Origin: Syntrophomonas sp.
Lineage (GTDB): Bacteria > Bacillota > Syntrophomonadia > Syntrophomonadales > Syntrophomonadaceae
Assembly (NCBI GenBank): GCA_016841425.1
Contig: JAENZE010000003.1
Coordinates: 62,001-126,000, forward strand
DNA length: 64,000 nucleotides
Direction of reading: 5' to 3'
Shown: positions 43,051 through 52,007 of the stretch, in pieces
Numbering within the stretch: the stretch's first letter is position 1
Layout of the letters: the number at the start of each line of letters is the position of its first letter
Program-made: the position numbers and the translations under genes
Notes under the pieces: generated by a model
The model's database searches: none
The model's input: the letters and a program-made list of their open reading frames with translations, nothing else
What the model was told of the DNA's origin: nothing

Positions 43051-44832
43051 TTAAATTCTTTCTCTTTCTTCAAAATGAGTATGTAACAAATCCTGCGCGA
43101 ATTCTCCGTAAGGTTCTCCAAGATATTCTTTATATAATTTCAATACTTCGATATTTTCGTGAGCCTTTCTCAGTTGCTTATTTTTATCTTCCTGATATAT
43201 GGCTTCCTGTCGTTTTCTAACAATTTCGTAATTTCCATGATGATATGGCTGCCCACCTCCCGCGACACATCCTCCCGGGCAGGCCATAATTTCTATAGCA
43301 TCATAATCTTCTTTTCCGTCTCTTATTTGTTCCAAGAGTTGCCGAGCATTCCCCAGGCCGCTGGCTATACCAATTCGCAGCTCTTTATTACCGACCTTGA
43401 TAGCTGCCTTTCTAAGTCCGTTCGCGCCTCTTAATTGATCAAATTCGACGTTATCCAGTGGGTCTCCGGTTATCCATTCACAGGCAGTACGTATTACTGC
43501 TTCAATCACTCCGCCTGTATTCCCGAATATTGCTGCCGCTCCACTAGCCATACCCATGGGGCTGTCAAAATCACTTTCGGGCAGTTCCGCAAATTCTATT
43601 CCAGCTTCCTTGATCATTGCACCCAGTTCCCTGGTAGTTATAACTATATCAACATTATTATGTTCATCTTTTGTAAGTTCTGGACGTTTGGCTTCAGCTT
43701 TTTTAGCTATACATGGCATTACTGATACCACAACGATGTTATCAGGATCTATTTCATTCTTTTCTGCATAATAGGTTTTAGCTATAGTGCCAAACATTAT
43801 GTGTGGTGATTTGCAGGTAGAAGGCACATCCAGTAATTCCGGAAACTGGTGTTCGATGAACTTAACCCAGGCCGGGCAGCAGCTCGTCAGCATGGGCAAC
43901 CGTTTTTCATTATTCATACGATAAATCAGCTCAGTAGCTTCCTCCATTACAGTAATGTCAGCCCCAAAATTAGTGTCAAAAACTGCATCAAAGTCCATGC
44001 GTTTTAAAGCGGTAACCATTTTACCGGTCACTAAGGTTCCTGCTTCCATGTTAAAAAGCTCACCCAGGGCTGCACGTATAGCCGGAGCTGTTTGAACTAC
44101 TACATGTTTATCTGGATCGTTCAGTGCCTCCCATACCTTATCAGTATGATTTACTTCCGTTAATGCTGCGGTTGGACAAACCTGCACACACTGACCACAA
44201 TAAGTACATGAGGATTCAGCCATAGGAATATTAAAAGCAGGTCCTACAAAGGAATCGAATCCTCGGCCTATACCAGACAGTATTCCACAAGTCTGTACTT
44301 CGTTGCACATAGTTTCACATCGTCTGCAGTAAATGCACTTATTGGCATCCTTTACTATGGCGTCGCTGGATACATCCTTGGGATAATCCATTCGTTCTCC
44401 TTCCCATCGGATCTGCCGTACTCCTAATTCTGCTGCCAGTGCCTGCAGTTCACATTCCAGGTTCTTAGGGCAGGTAAAACATTCATTGGGATGGTTGGAA
44501 AGCAGGAGTTCAACCGCCATTCTTCTTGCTCTTATAGCACGAAGTGTATCAGTGCGTATTTCCATGTCCCTGGTGACAGGAGTCACACAGGCTGGTACTA
44601 AATCATTGCGGTTATTACCTTTAGAGAGTTCCACCATACAAACACGACAGGAGGAAGTCTTATTAACCATTTTTATATCATGTAAGTCAAGATGGCATAA
44701 AGTAGGTATTCTTATTCCGATTTGATGAGCAGCTTCCAAGATCGTAATTCCAACGGGGACGGTAATATTCTGATCATTAATCTTAATAGGAATAATTTCC
44801 TTATGGTCATCTGCTTCTTTGGGCTCCAGCAC
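43051..44832 (-). CDS. hydA: [FeFe]-hydrogenase catalytic subunit HydA
   Basis: This 593-aa subunit reduces protons to H2. It has an N-terminal [2Fe-2S] domain (CxxxxxxxxxxCxxC region, residues 35-55), a His-Cys [4Fe-4S] segment (HPNECFTCPKNLEC), two [4Fe-4S] motifs (CIYCRRCETMC and CTYCGQCVQVCP) and the H-cluster motifs TSCCPAWVKF, MPCIAKKAEA and EIMACPGGCVAGGGQP. It starts with GTG after GAGGTGATAA. No extra C-terminal ferredoxin domain is present, unlike the longer Thermotoga HydA. With HydB and HydC it forms an NADH-linked trimeric hydrogenase. Confidence 0.96.
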   Translation of the reverse strand: MLEPKEADDHKEIIPIKINDQNITVPVGITILEAAHQIGIRIPTLCHLDLHDIKMVNKTSSCRVCMVELSKGNNRNDLVPACVTPVTRDMEIRTDTLRAIRARRMAVELLLSNHPNECFTCPKNLECELQALAAELGVRQIRWEGERMDYPKDVSSDAIVKDANKCIYCRRCETMCNEVQTCGILSGIGRGFDSFVGPAFNIPMAESSCTYCGQCVQVCPTAALTEVNHTDKVWEALNDPDKHVVVQTAPAIRAALGELFNMEAGTLVTGKMVTALKRMDFDAVFDTNFGADITVMEEATELIYRMNNEKRLPMLTSCCPAWVKFIEHQFPELLDVPSTCKSPHIMFGTIAKTYYAEKNEIDPDNIVVVSVMPCIAKKAEAKRPELTKDEHNNVDIVITTRELGAMIKEAGIEFAELPESDFDSPMGMASGAAAIFGNTGGVIEAVIRTACEWITGDPLDNVEFDQLRGANGLRKAAIKVGNKELRIGIASGLGNARQLLEQIRDGKEDYDAIEIMACPGGCVAGGGQPYHHGNYEIVRKRQEAIYQEDKNKQLRKAHENIEVLKLYKEYLGEPYGEFAQDLLHTHFEERERI

Positions 44833-44856
44833 GTTATCACCTCTGCAATATAGTGG

Positions 44857-46554
44857 CTAATCAGCCTTTTTGCTTTTACGAGAATGTTTATTTACATTAA
44901 ATTTCAGCTTGGCTCTTGGATCCGGAATGAAAGCCAGGTATTCACTCATGAAATGTTTCATGGTACTTATTACAGGATTGGGTGCACTCTGGCCCAGTCC
45001 GCAAAGAGAACTGTCCCTGACCATATAAGTTAATTGTTTTAATGAATTTAGATCGGCCATAGTGCCTTTTCCACTGGTAATCTTATTGATTATTTCGTAC
45101 ATACGCTTGGTGCCTATACGACAGGGAGTACATCTTCCGCAGGATTCATCCATAGAAAATTCCAGATAAAATTTAGCTATGTTAACCATGTTGTCAGTTT
45201 CGTCCATGACGATCATTCCTCCAGAGCCCATCATAGATCCAATCTCGATAAGATTATCGTAATCTATCGGCGTATCCAGATATTCTTCGCTGATAACCCC
45301 TCCGGAGGGGCCGCCAGTCTGAATGGCCTTGAACTTATGTCCGTCTCTTATTCCGCCCCCGATTTCATAAATCAATTCCCGCAGGGTTATTCCCATAGGT
45401 ACCTCAGCCAGGCCGACGTTATTTATCTTTCCTGCCAGGGCAAAAACTTTGGTTCCTTTACTTTTCTCGGTACCGATAGATGCAAACCAACTGGAACCTT
45501 TAGTTATAATGGGTGCAATATTTGCGAAAGTTTCAACATTATTTACACAGGTTGGATAACCCCAGTAACCTTTCTGAGCAGGGTAGGGAGGTTTGAAATT
45601 TGGTTCTCCACGTTTACCTTCACATGAATTGATTAACGCCGTTTCTTCCCCGCATACAAAAGCCCCGGCACCATACTTTATCCTAATATCAAAATTAAAA
45701 TTACTGCCAAAGATGTTTGGCCCCAGCAGGCCTAACTTCCTGGCCTGACTAATTGCAGTATTCAAACGAGATACGGCCAGGGGGTACTCGGCTCGGATGT
45801 AAATTATACCCTGATCTGCACCCAGGGCATATCCTCCTATAGCCATTGCCTCTAGAACACAGTGAGGATCTCCTTCCAGTATACTCCTATCCATAAAGGC
45901 TCCAGGATCGCCCTCATCTGCGTTGCAGATAATGTATTTCCTCTCACCAGGTTGGGCTCGGGTGATTTCCCACTTAACTCCAGTTGGAAATCCTCCACCC
46001 CCCCGTCCCCTAAGACCTGACTTTTTTACTTCATCTATGATGAATTCTGGTGACATTTGAGTTACAGCACAGCCGAGGGCTTCGTACCCATCACATGCAA
46101 GATATTCAAAAATATCTTCAGGATTAATCAAACCACAGTGCCTTAGAGCAATCCGCATCTGTTTATTATCGACCGGGTTGGTTAATGCCAGACGATCTAC
46201 TGGTATGCCGTCTCTTATATGCTTTTCAATGATTTCCGGAACATCTTGCACATGCACCCTGCCATATATAACCGGAGATTGTCCTGGTACATTGATTTGA
46301 ACCGTAGGTTCCGAATAACAATTACCGATACATCCCACAGGAATCACACTGATATTCTTAAAATTTTTCTCTTTTATTTCATTTTCAAATGCAAGCTGCG
46401 TTTCTTTTGCTCCTGAAGAAATACCGCAGGTAGCCAAACCAACCAGTATTTCTATTCTATCCTCAATACTGCGGCCGTTAATTCTTGAATTCAAGCTTCT
46501 CCGATCGTTTCTGATTTTACTAAGGTCATCCAGCGAACATATCTTCATTATCAT
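44857..46554 (-). CDS. hydB: NADH-binding hydrogenase subunit HydB (NuoF-like)
   Basis: This 565-aa subunit oxidises NADH through FMN. It has an N-terminal thioredoxin-like segment with three visible cysteines, the NADH/FMN motifs GRGGGGFPTGVKWE and GAGAFVCGEETAL, and the NuoF [4Fe-4S] motif ESCGRCTPCRIGTKRM with the later Cys in SSLCGLGQ. It ends soon after that cluster and lacks the C-terminal 2[4Fe-4S] ferredoxin domain of Thermotoga-type bifurcating HydB. A trimeric enzyme of this kind from Syntrophomonas wolfei has been reported as NADH-dependent and ferredoxin-independent; the short HydB here fits that. Confidence 0.95.
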   Translation of the reverse strand: MIMKICSLDDLSKIRNDRRSLNSRINGRSIEDRIEILVGLATCGISSGAKETQLAFENEIKEKNFKNISVIPVGCIGNCYSEPTVQINVPGQSPVIYGRVHVQDVPEIIEKHIRDGIPVDRLALTNPVDNKQMRIALRHCGLINPEDIFEYLACDGYEALGCAVTQMSPEFIIDEVKKSGLRGRGGGGFPTGVKWEITRAQPGERKYIICNADEGDPGAFMDRSILEGDPHCVLEAMAIGGYALGADQGIIYIRAEYPLAVSRLNTAISQARKLGLLGPNIFGSNFNFDIRIKYGAGAFVCGEETALINSCEGKRGEPNFKPPYPAQKGYWGYPTCVNNVETFANIAPIITKGSSWFASIGTEKSKGTKVFALAGKINNVGLAEVPMGITLRELIYEIGGGIRDGHKFKAIQTGGPSGGVISEEYLDTPIDYDNLIEIGSMMGSGGMIVMDETDNMVNIAKFYLEFSMDESCGRCTPCRIGTKRMYEIINKITSGKGTMADLNSLKQLTYMVRDSSLCGLGQSAPNPVISTMKHFMSEYLAFIPDPRAKLKFNVNKHSRKSKKAD

Positions 46555-47072
46555 AATCCTTCACTGCTATAGGTCTTTATAATATTGTCGAGATTTTCTT
46601 CCTCTACCCGGGGATATACTTTGTTATCTACCATTACAATAGGGGATAACCCGCATGCTCCTATGCAACGTACATCCTTTAAGGTAAAATTTCCGTCTTC
46701 AGTTATCTGGTTGGATTCAATGTTGAGTTTTTCTTTAAACCTTTCTATGATCTGGTCTGATCCTCTCACAAAACAGGCTGTTCCCATACATACGCTGATA
46801 GTGTGCCTTCCTCGCGGCTCGGTAGTGAAGTAAGAGTAAAAGCTGACTACTCCAAAAACCTCAGCAGCCGGTATGCCTAATTTCCGGGCAATAAACAGCT
46901 GTACGTCTCTCGGCAGATAACCAAAAATACACTGAGCTTTATGGAGTATTTCTATTAATGCTCCCTGGGTATCACCCATATCAATAATGAACTTTTCTAA
47001 TTCGTCAAAATACTCTTCCGGTAATGGCTGGTCCCGATCTTCAGCAGCCTTAATAGCCTGTGGTTTTGTCAT
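46551..47072 (-). CDS. hydC: [2Fe-2S] hydrogenase subunit HydC (NuoE-like)
   Basis: This 173-aa thioredoxin-like protein has the four NuoE cysteines: CMGTAC near residue 100 and CIGAC near residue 140. Upstream lies the helical ALIEILHKAQCIFGYLP region typical of the family. Its stop overlaps the hydB start by 4 bp (ATGA). It is the first gene of hydCBA on the minus strand, with AAAGGTGAT before the ATG. It relays electrons between FMN and HydA. Confidence 0.95.
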   Translation of the reverse strand: MTKPQAIKAAEDRDQPLPEEYFDELEKFIIDMGDTQGALIEILHKAQCIFGYLPRDVQLFIARKLGIPAAEVFGVVSFYSYFTTEPRGRHTISVCMGTACFVRGSDQIIERFKEKLNIESNQITEDGNFTLKDVRCIGACGLSPIVMVDNKVYPRVEEENLDNIIKTYSSEGL

Positions 47073-47413
47073 ATAATCACCTTTAATATTTTTTGTTCTT
47101 TTACTCTACCTTTCCCATTTGTTAAATATCTATGTGTCCATATACGCGGTTCTGTTATGCTCTAGTCGATCCTCTCTGGTAATTGTTTCAAATATGAACA
47201 GCATATAGGAATCAAATTAACCCTCAGAGAAGGTAGCTAAAATGATTAAAAACTATAGAACTGCAGTATATTGAAGACAACGGAGTGGGAAATGGTCCTT
47301 CTGTTACCTGTCAGGGAATAATATTTTGTATGCCAACAAAAAACTTATCAAATCAGGTAATAATTTTGATATTATTAGTATAATAAGAGTCGTTCTATGT
47401 TGGAGGATAATAT
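47073..47413. other. Divergent region between hydC and the sensor kinase
   Basis: No gene is visible in 341 bp. A TATAAT at 47379-47384 may serve the kinase gene; no matching -35 box is clear. A half-site TTGTTAA (47118-47124) resembles half a Rex operator, but the other half is missing. Nothing stronger is seen. Confidence 0.3.
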
Positions 47414-48541
47414 ATGAAGTATGTATATAAAGTTATTGACTCCATCCAGAAAGACATTAATTTTTATAAAAAATTAGTGATATTAATATTTTGTGTATTC
47501 TGCATAGCTACAGCGGTTTATGTAAATTTGTATCTCAAAGAAGATATTGTATATACTCATTTTTTCTATATACCTATTATTCTGACCGGTATCTGGTACG
47601 GCATAAAGTCTCTTTACCTGGCCCTGGGGATGGGCATTCTTCATATCAGTATTAACTACAGTGCTTTTGGCGCGATAACTCTTTCGTCTCTGCAGAGGGC
47701 ACTTTTTTTTATAGTTATTGCACTGATAATATATTTTGTGACTAATTTCAGGTACGGACGATTGGATGAGGATTCAAATTCAGATAATCGTGGCAATGAA
47801 AGGGATAATCAACCGCTGGATTCTCGTCTGCAGAAGATTAATATGGTTGGACAGCTAGGGGTCGTCGTTGGTCATGAAATACGCAATCCATTGACAACAG
47901 TCCGAGGGTTTCTGCAATTGATGGGAAACGAACAATATTGTGAAGCAGCCCAGGAGTATTTTTCCTTAATGATTGAAGAGATTGATAAAGCCGATGCTGC
48001 AATAAGTCATTTGATTAACCTGGCGGATAACAAGGCCAATAACCGGGTAAAACAAAATCTTAATAACATTGTATGTGAAGGCCTGAATTATTATCTTCCC
48101 CCGGAAACGCACGGTAAGATAAAAATAGAAACCCATTTACGCGAAATACCAGATATACAGCTGGATAACCTGGAAATCAAGGAACTAGTTAAAAATTTAA
48201 TTACTAACGCAGTCGAAGCCATGCCAGATGGGGGAACCATTGTAGTCAGCACAGATTTAGTTGGCAATGAAGTTCTGCTTCTTATACAGGATCAGGGAAC
48301 GGGGATTTCCGGAGAAACAGCCAAACATATTGGAACCCCCTTCTTTACCACCAAAGAGACGTCTGCAGGTTTAGGACTGGCCATATGTTATAGTATTGCC
48401 AGGCGCCATTCTGCCCGGATTGAGTTTGTCAGCACCCCTAATGGTACCAAGTTTATAGTTCGTTTTTCCATAGGCATCCCCGAGAGAACAAAAGTACCTC
48501 CGGTTCTAGAATTATGTACATGCGCAGGTACTGCTGAGTAA
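47414..48541 (+). CDS. Membrane sensor histidine kinase
   Basis: This 375-aa kinase has about four N-terminal membrane helices (residues 18-115), then a HisKA domain with the phosphoacceptor in VVGHEIRNPLTTVRGFLQLM. The HATPase domain has N-box NLITNAVEAMPDG, G1 DQGTGI and G2 GLGLAICYSIA. There is no periplasmic sensor domain, so the signal may be sensed within the membrane. It resembles KinB-type sporulation kinases. The ATG follows TGGAGG. No response regulator gene is adjacent, so it is an orphan kinase in this window. Confidence 0.9.
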   Translation: MKYVYKVIDSIQKDINFYKKLVILIFCVFCIATAVYVNLYLKEDIVYTHFFYIPIILTGIWYGIKSLYLALGMGILHISINYSAFGAITLSSLQRALFFIVIALIIYFVTNFRYGRLDEDSNSDNRGNERDNQPLDSRLQKINMVGQLGVVVGHEIRNPLTTVRGFLQLMGNEQYCEAAQEYFSLMIEEIDKADAAISHLINLADNKANNRVKQNLNNIVCEGLNYYLPPETHGKIKIETHLREIPDIQLDNLEIKELVKNLITNAVEAMPDGGTIVVSTDLVGNEVLLLIQDQGTGISGETAKHIGTPFFTTKETSAGLGLAICYSIARRHSARIEFVSTPNGTKFIVRFSIGIPERTKVPPVLELCTCAGTAE

Positions 48542-48798
48542 AGGTTCCTGACCTGCATTTTAATTTATTTACCGCGCTGCTCACCTGTAATCACTTAGTC
48601 ATTAACTAACCACATGACTATGAGAATCTATTCCCGTTACCTATTAATACTATTCAGAAAAATAAAGCCTGGTCCAGTAGGATATACCCAACAAAACATT
48701 ACCCGGAGGCGGGATGCCGGTATTATTAGCAGCAATTCAAGCCAGTTCGCTCACTCTTGACGGGTATTTACTGCGACATTATAATAACATTAACTAAT
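48542..48798. other. Gene-free stretch before the first Uma2 gene
   Basis: Between the kinase stop and the operator at 48799 no gene or strong structure is visible. Confidence 0.3.
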
Positions 48799-48815
48799 AT
48801 AGCTAAAATAGCTAT
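48799..48815. promoter_or_regulatory. Candidate operator of the Phd-Uma2 gene
   Basis: ATAGCTA-AAA-TAGCTAT is a perfect 7+7 inverted repeat ending one base before the Shine-Dalgarno region of the downstream gene. The gene product has a Phd/YefM-like DNA-binding head, a family that usually represses its own promoter. Confidence 0.5.
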
Positions 48816-48832
48816 TGGGGGGAGGCGAAGCC

Positions 48833-49561
48833 ATGAAAGTCAATTCAACGGAACTTCAGAACAACTTCGGAAAATACCTGATGCTGGCGGCTAAGGAAGA
48901 TATCATCATTACCAGAAACGGTATGGAAATAGCTAGATTATCAGCCATAGATTCAGAGTGCACTGACGTACCCGGTGCAGTTAGGGAAAAGGCAGAAGAA
49001 TATAGCAGCGGAGGCAGAAGGGCCTCTTACGATGAGTTTTTGGAACTAACCAGGAATGCTGAGGAAAGATATGAATACATCGATGGTGAAATTTATCTGC
49101 TAGCCTCGCCTAAAACCGCGCACCAGAAAGCCCTGGCCGAACTTTTTGGGGTTTTTTTCAACTGGTTTCAGGGGAAAAGATGTACGCCTATGGTGGCACC
49201 TTATGACATCACCCTCAAGAGAAACCAGGAGAATATAAATGTTGTCCAGCCTGATATCATGGTCATTTGCAATCTTGAGGAAAAGCTGGATGAGAACGAC
49301 TATTACCAGGGTGTCCCAGACCTGGTGGTGGAAATATTATCAGAAGGTACTCGGAGCAAGGATTTAATACAAAAACTTGATCTATACATGTCATGTGATA
49401 TACGGGAATACTGGATTGTAAACCCGCTAAGCAGGGAGGTAACTGTTTACCTTTTTGCAGATAGAAACATCAGTAATAGTATTACATTCAGAAAATATGA
49501 AATCGTACAATCCTATATTTTTAAAGGACTATCCGCCGAACTGGATAGAATTTTTAGATAA
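48833..49561 (+). CDS. Phd/YefM-like head fused to a Uma2-family nuclease domain
   Basis: Residues 1-40 (MKVNSTELQNNFGKYLMLAA, then IIITRNGMEIARLS) look like a Phd/YefM antitoxin DNA-binding domain. From about residue 60 the protein is a Uma2 (DUF820) restriction-endonuclease-like domain with PDIMVICN, DLVVEILSEGTRSKDL and REYWIVNP. The PD-(D/E)xK core is present (Asp in QPDIM, Glu in VVEIL). The start is the ATG at 48833 after GGGGGGAGG. The fusion implies a DNA-bound nuclease or a self-contained regulator. Uma2 function is poorly known. Confidence 0.75.
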   Translation: MKVNSTELQNNFGKYLMLAAKEDIIITRNGMEIARLSAIDSECTDVPGAVREKAEEYSSGGRRASYDEFLELTRNAEERYEYIDGEIYLLASPKTAHQKALAELFGVFFNWFQGKRCTPMVAPYDITLKRNQENINVVQPDIMVICNLEEKLDENDYYQGVPDLVVEILSEGTRSKDLIQKLDLYMSCDIREYWIVNPLSREVTVYLFADRNISNSITFRKYEIVQSYIFKGLSAELDRIFR

Positions 49562-49612
49562 TGCTGCGGGCAGGTTTCATTGTCCAAGCTTACCGCACCC
49601 CCCTGATGCAGT

Positions 49613-50068
49613 TTATTTTACCGGCATTACAATTCTGGTGAGCAGTTCGCTTTCCGGTACTTCACCCGGTGCATTATAGTAATACTCATAACAAATCCCG
49701 GTGGGTTGATAATCATTATCTTCTATCCATTTAAACATCTCGTTATAGGGCTGCTCCATCTGGCTATAAGGTCCGGTATACATACATGAGGCATATTTCC
49801 CGGCAGGAATTTCGCGAAATACGATGTCTCCTTTACCCTGCAGCTGGCTGTTAACCGGAAAGCCCATCTCCACATCCAGATCCTCCATATCCATATTGTA
49901 GTAGGCTGTGAACGGCGCATCAGCAGGTTGTACGCCGAGTTCAGTCATATACTGCATGATCTTACCATAGGCTTCGCCAATAGTCTGAGGCAAATTCTCC
50001 ATCGGAGTTCTGGTTCTTATTGATAGAACCGGCTGGGCCTCCTGCTCATTCAATTCGATTTTCAGCAT
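49613..50068 (-). CDS. GyrI-like / AraC-type effector-binding domain protein
   Basis: This 151-aa stand-alone effector-binding domain has the alternating beta-alpha pattern of the family: SIRTRTPMENLPQTIGEAYG, an EMGFPV motif, AGKYASCMYTGPYSQMEQPY and CYEYYYNAPGEVPES. It probably binds a hydrophobic or cationic small molecule in the central cleft. It has GGAGG before the ATG and no DNA-binding domain. It is convergent with the first Uma2 gene, and 34.3 kb encodes a second, membrane-anchored member. Confidence 0.8.
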   Translation of the reverse strand: MLKIELNEQEAQPVLSIRTRTPMENLPQTIGEAYGKIMQYMTELGVQPADAPFTAYYNMDMEDLDVEMGFPVNSQLQGKGDIVFREIPAGKYASCMYTGPYSQMEQPYNEMFKWIEDNDYQPTGICYEYYYNAPGEVPESELLTRIVMPVK

Positions 50069-50254
50069 ATATAATCATACCTCCAATAATTAATTAACCC
50101 TGAACCGACAATTGGAAATCTTAACCTAATTGTACAATATCAGAGCAGTACAATCATTAACTAGCTTAATAATATTTTGTACTGACTGGAGATTTATTAA
50201 ACCCTCTTGATCTCCATTGCTGCCTTGAAGGAAAAATCAAGCCGGGTTTATTTT

Positions 50255-50280
50255 AGTTGACATCAGTTGATTATAGTTAA
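50255..50280. promoter_or_regulatory. Triple 10-bp-phased direct repeat before the HTH-Uma2 gene
   Basis: AGTTGA (50255), AGTTGA (50265) and AGTTAA (50275) recur at exactly 10-bp steps, one helical turn. They end 33 bp before the start of a gene whose product has an excisionase-like HTH. Such phased repeats suit cooperative binding of small HTH proteins. Confidence 0.45.
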
Positions 50281-50313
50281 AGAATAAAATATAATTTGAA
50301 TGGAGGTGATATT

Positions 50314-51066
50314 ATGGCCGAAGATAAGGAGCTGATAACCGCTCAGGTTTTGTCCGAAGCCTTGGATCTTTCAGTCGAAACCATCTGGAGATATACCCGG
50401 GAGAAAAAGATACCCTATATTGAATTGGGCAGCAAACAGTACCGCTATAAACTTGCCGATGTAATAAGTGCGCTTACAGCTTCAACTGTTCAGGAAAAGG
50501 CAGCTGGGTACGAAGCCCAACCACCTAATAAACTTACTTATCAAGACTATCTGCTGCTGCCGGAAGAGCCCGGCTGTCGATTTGAGATCCTAGAGGGCAT
50601 GCTGGTCAAAGAGCCGTCACCCAATGTTATGCACCAAAGAGTTTCACACCGGCTGCATAGGATACTGGAAGACTATTTCTGGCGGGTTGATCCCGAAGGT
50701 GAAATCTTTAATGCGCCCCTGGATGTAACCCTCTGGGACATTCACGTAGTTCAGCCGGATTTATTCTATGTGTCCGGGGAACAAAAGCTGATCGTGAAAG
50801 ATACTCGGATTGACGGAACCCCTACCCTGGTAGTAGAAGTTATTTCTCCTACCAGCCGCCGCAAGGACCGGCTGCAGAAACTTCGTATTTACCGGGAGGC
50901 CCAGGTACCGCACTACTGGCTGGTCAATCCCGAGGAAAAAACTCTGGAATGCTTTTCACTTCGAGATGGGGTATACGCTCTGGTTGCAGCCGGAATGGAA
51001 GAAGAGGTGGTAGAACATCCTCATTTTGCAGGCTTATCCATTGAATTAAAAGCCTTGTGGCGCTGA
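50314..51066 (+). CDS. Excisionase-like HTH fused to a Uma2-family nuclease domain
   Basis: Residues 5-55 form a MerR/excisionase-like HTH (LITAQVLSEALDLSVETIWRY, then KKIPYIELGSKQYRYKLADV). From about residue 75 it is a Uma2 domain with QPDLFYVSGEQ, LVVEVISPTSRRKDRLQK and HYWLVNPEEK. The start at 50314 follows TGGAGGTGAT. It is the second Uma2 protein within 1.5 kb, with an unrelated DNA-binding head. Its own promoter carries phased repeats. Whether it cuts DNA is unknown. Confidence 0.75.
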   Translation: MAEDKELITAQVLSEALDLSVETIWRYTREKKIPYIELGSKQYRYKLADVISALTASTVQEKAAGYEAQPPNKLTYQDYLLLPEEPGCRFEILEGMLVKEPSPNVMHQRVSHRLHRILEDYFWRVDPEGEIFNAPLDVTLWDIHVVQPDLFYVSGEQKLIVKDTRIDGTPTLVVEVISPTSRRKDRLQKLRIYREAQVPHYWLVNPEEKTLECFSLRDGVYALVAAGMEEEVVEHPHFAGLSIELKALWR

Positions 51067-51218
51067 AGATTCTTGGTATTTGTCACTATATTGCTAATCC
51101 TAAAAATATTTGGTATATTTTATATATACATCCATAATATGGAACATGCTTGGTGAACTTACTTGTATGGATTTGTATTCTTCTGATGTGATCCAGGTTT
51201 AAAAAGGAGGTTTGGGGC

Positions 51219-51467
51219 ATGAAATCAACTGGCGTGGTAAGAAAGATTGATGAACTGGGACGGATTGTAATTCCTATAGAACTGCGCAGAACGATGGGGA
51301 TAGACGATAGAGACGCTCTGGAGATACTTACTGACGGAGAGAAGATCGTTCTTCAGAAGTATTTGCCAGGGTGTATTTTTTGCGGCAATGTAGGTGAGGT
51401 ACAGAATTATAAAGGGAAATATATATGCGATAGTTGTTTTGAGGAAATGCAGCAGAAAGTAACTTAG
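51219..51467 (+). CDS. AbrB-family transcriptional regulator with zinc-binding tail
   Basis: This 82-aa protein has the AbrB swapped-hairpin DNA-binding domain in residues 1-45 (GVVRKIDELGRIVIPIELRR). A C-terminal segment with two CxxC pairs (CIFC near residue 50 and CDSC near residue 70) probably binds zinc. AAAGGAGG precedes the ATG. AbrB-type proteins control transition-phase genes in Bacillus. The C-terminal zinc motif is known in clostridial members. Confidence 0.9.
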   Translation: MKSTGVVRKIDELGRIVIPIELRRTMGIDDRDALEILTDGEKIVLQKYLPGCIFCGNVGEVQNYKGKYICDSCFEEMQQKVT

Positions 51468-51534
51468 AGCAATATTCAACAATTTCATGCATAATCTAAT
51501 ATAAGTCCTATAGCCTATTGATTTTTTAGTTTCA

Positions 51535-51850
51535 CCTTTTTTAGGTTCCTGCTCGGTTTACTCCTGATGAAAGGCAAATCTAATAAACAAATCAAACCAG
51601 ACTTTTCTAGATCAATGGTCTCCAAGCAGTGGTCCGCTTCTAGTTTTTGTTTGAAATCGGGTTCCCCTTGAGCTAGATATTGACTCTTCCCACATAGAGC
51701 CCCTCTCCCGCTCGCCTGCCGATAAGCTGTTTAGGGTATTGTTCCTGAATGAGCGACACTTTAATAACACCATCTGGACTTACCCTTTTCGGTTGATAAG
51801 ATAGCATATGTTTTTGAACTGTTAGCATATCGCTGTACCTCTTCACTTTA
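51535..51850 (-). pseudogene. Decayed coding remnant
   Basis: On the minus strand one frame reads MLTVQKHMLSYQPKRVSPDG onward to GRRAGEGLYVGRVNI and a stop near 51675. The next part continues in another frame (GEPDFKQKLEADHCLETIDL). The first part faintly recalls the beta-barrel after transposase or integrase cores, but I cannot name it. It looks like a frameshifted remnant. The rest of the 540-bp gap before 52008 shows nothing. Confidence 0.3.
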
Positions 51851-52007
51851 TTATTCAGATTATAGGGAACACATTAATTTTAACAAATATCTTAAGTTAA
51901 GTATCTTTTTGGCATACTGCTTATAACTATTCAACTCTAGCTTGCTTTTTCCTTCAGGGCAGGAATGTAGTGGATGGGAACGAATATATATTGAGGGAGG
52001 TGCATGA

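Noticed and set aside
47118-47135. TTGTTAA half-site upstream of hydC, suggestive of Rex
   Set aside because: The second half of the palindrome is absent, so a Rex operator cannot be supported.
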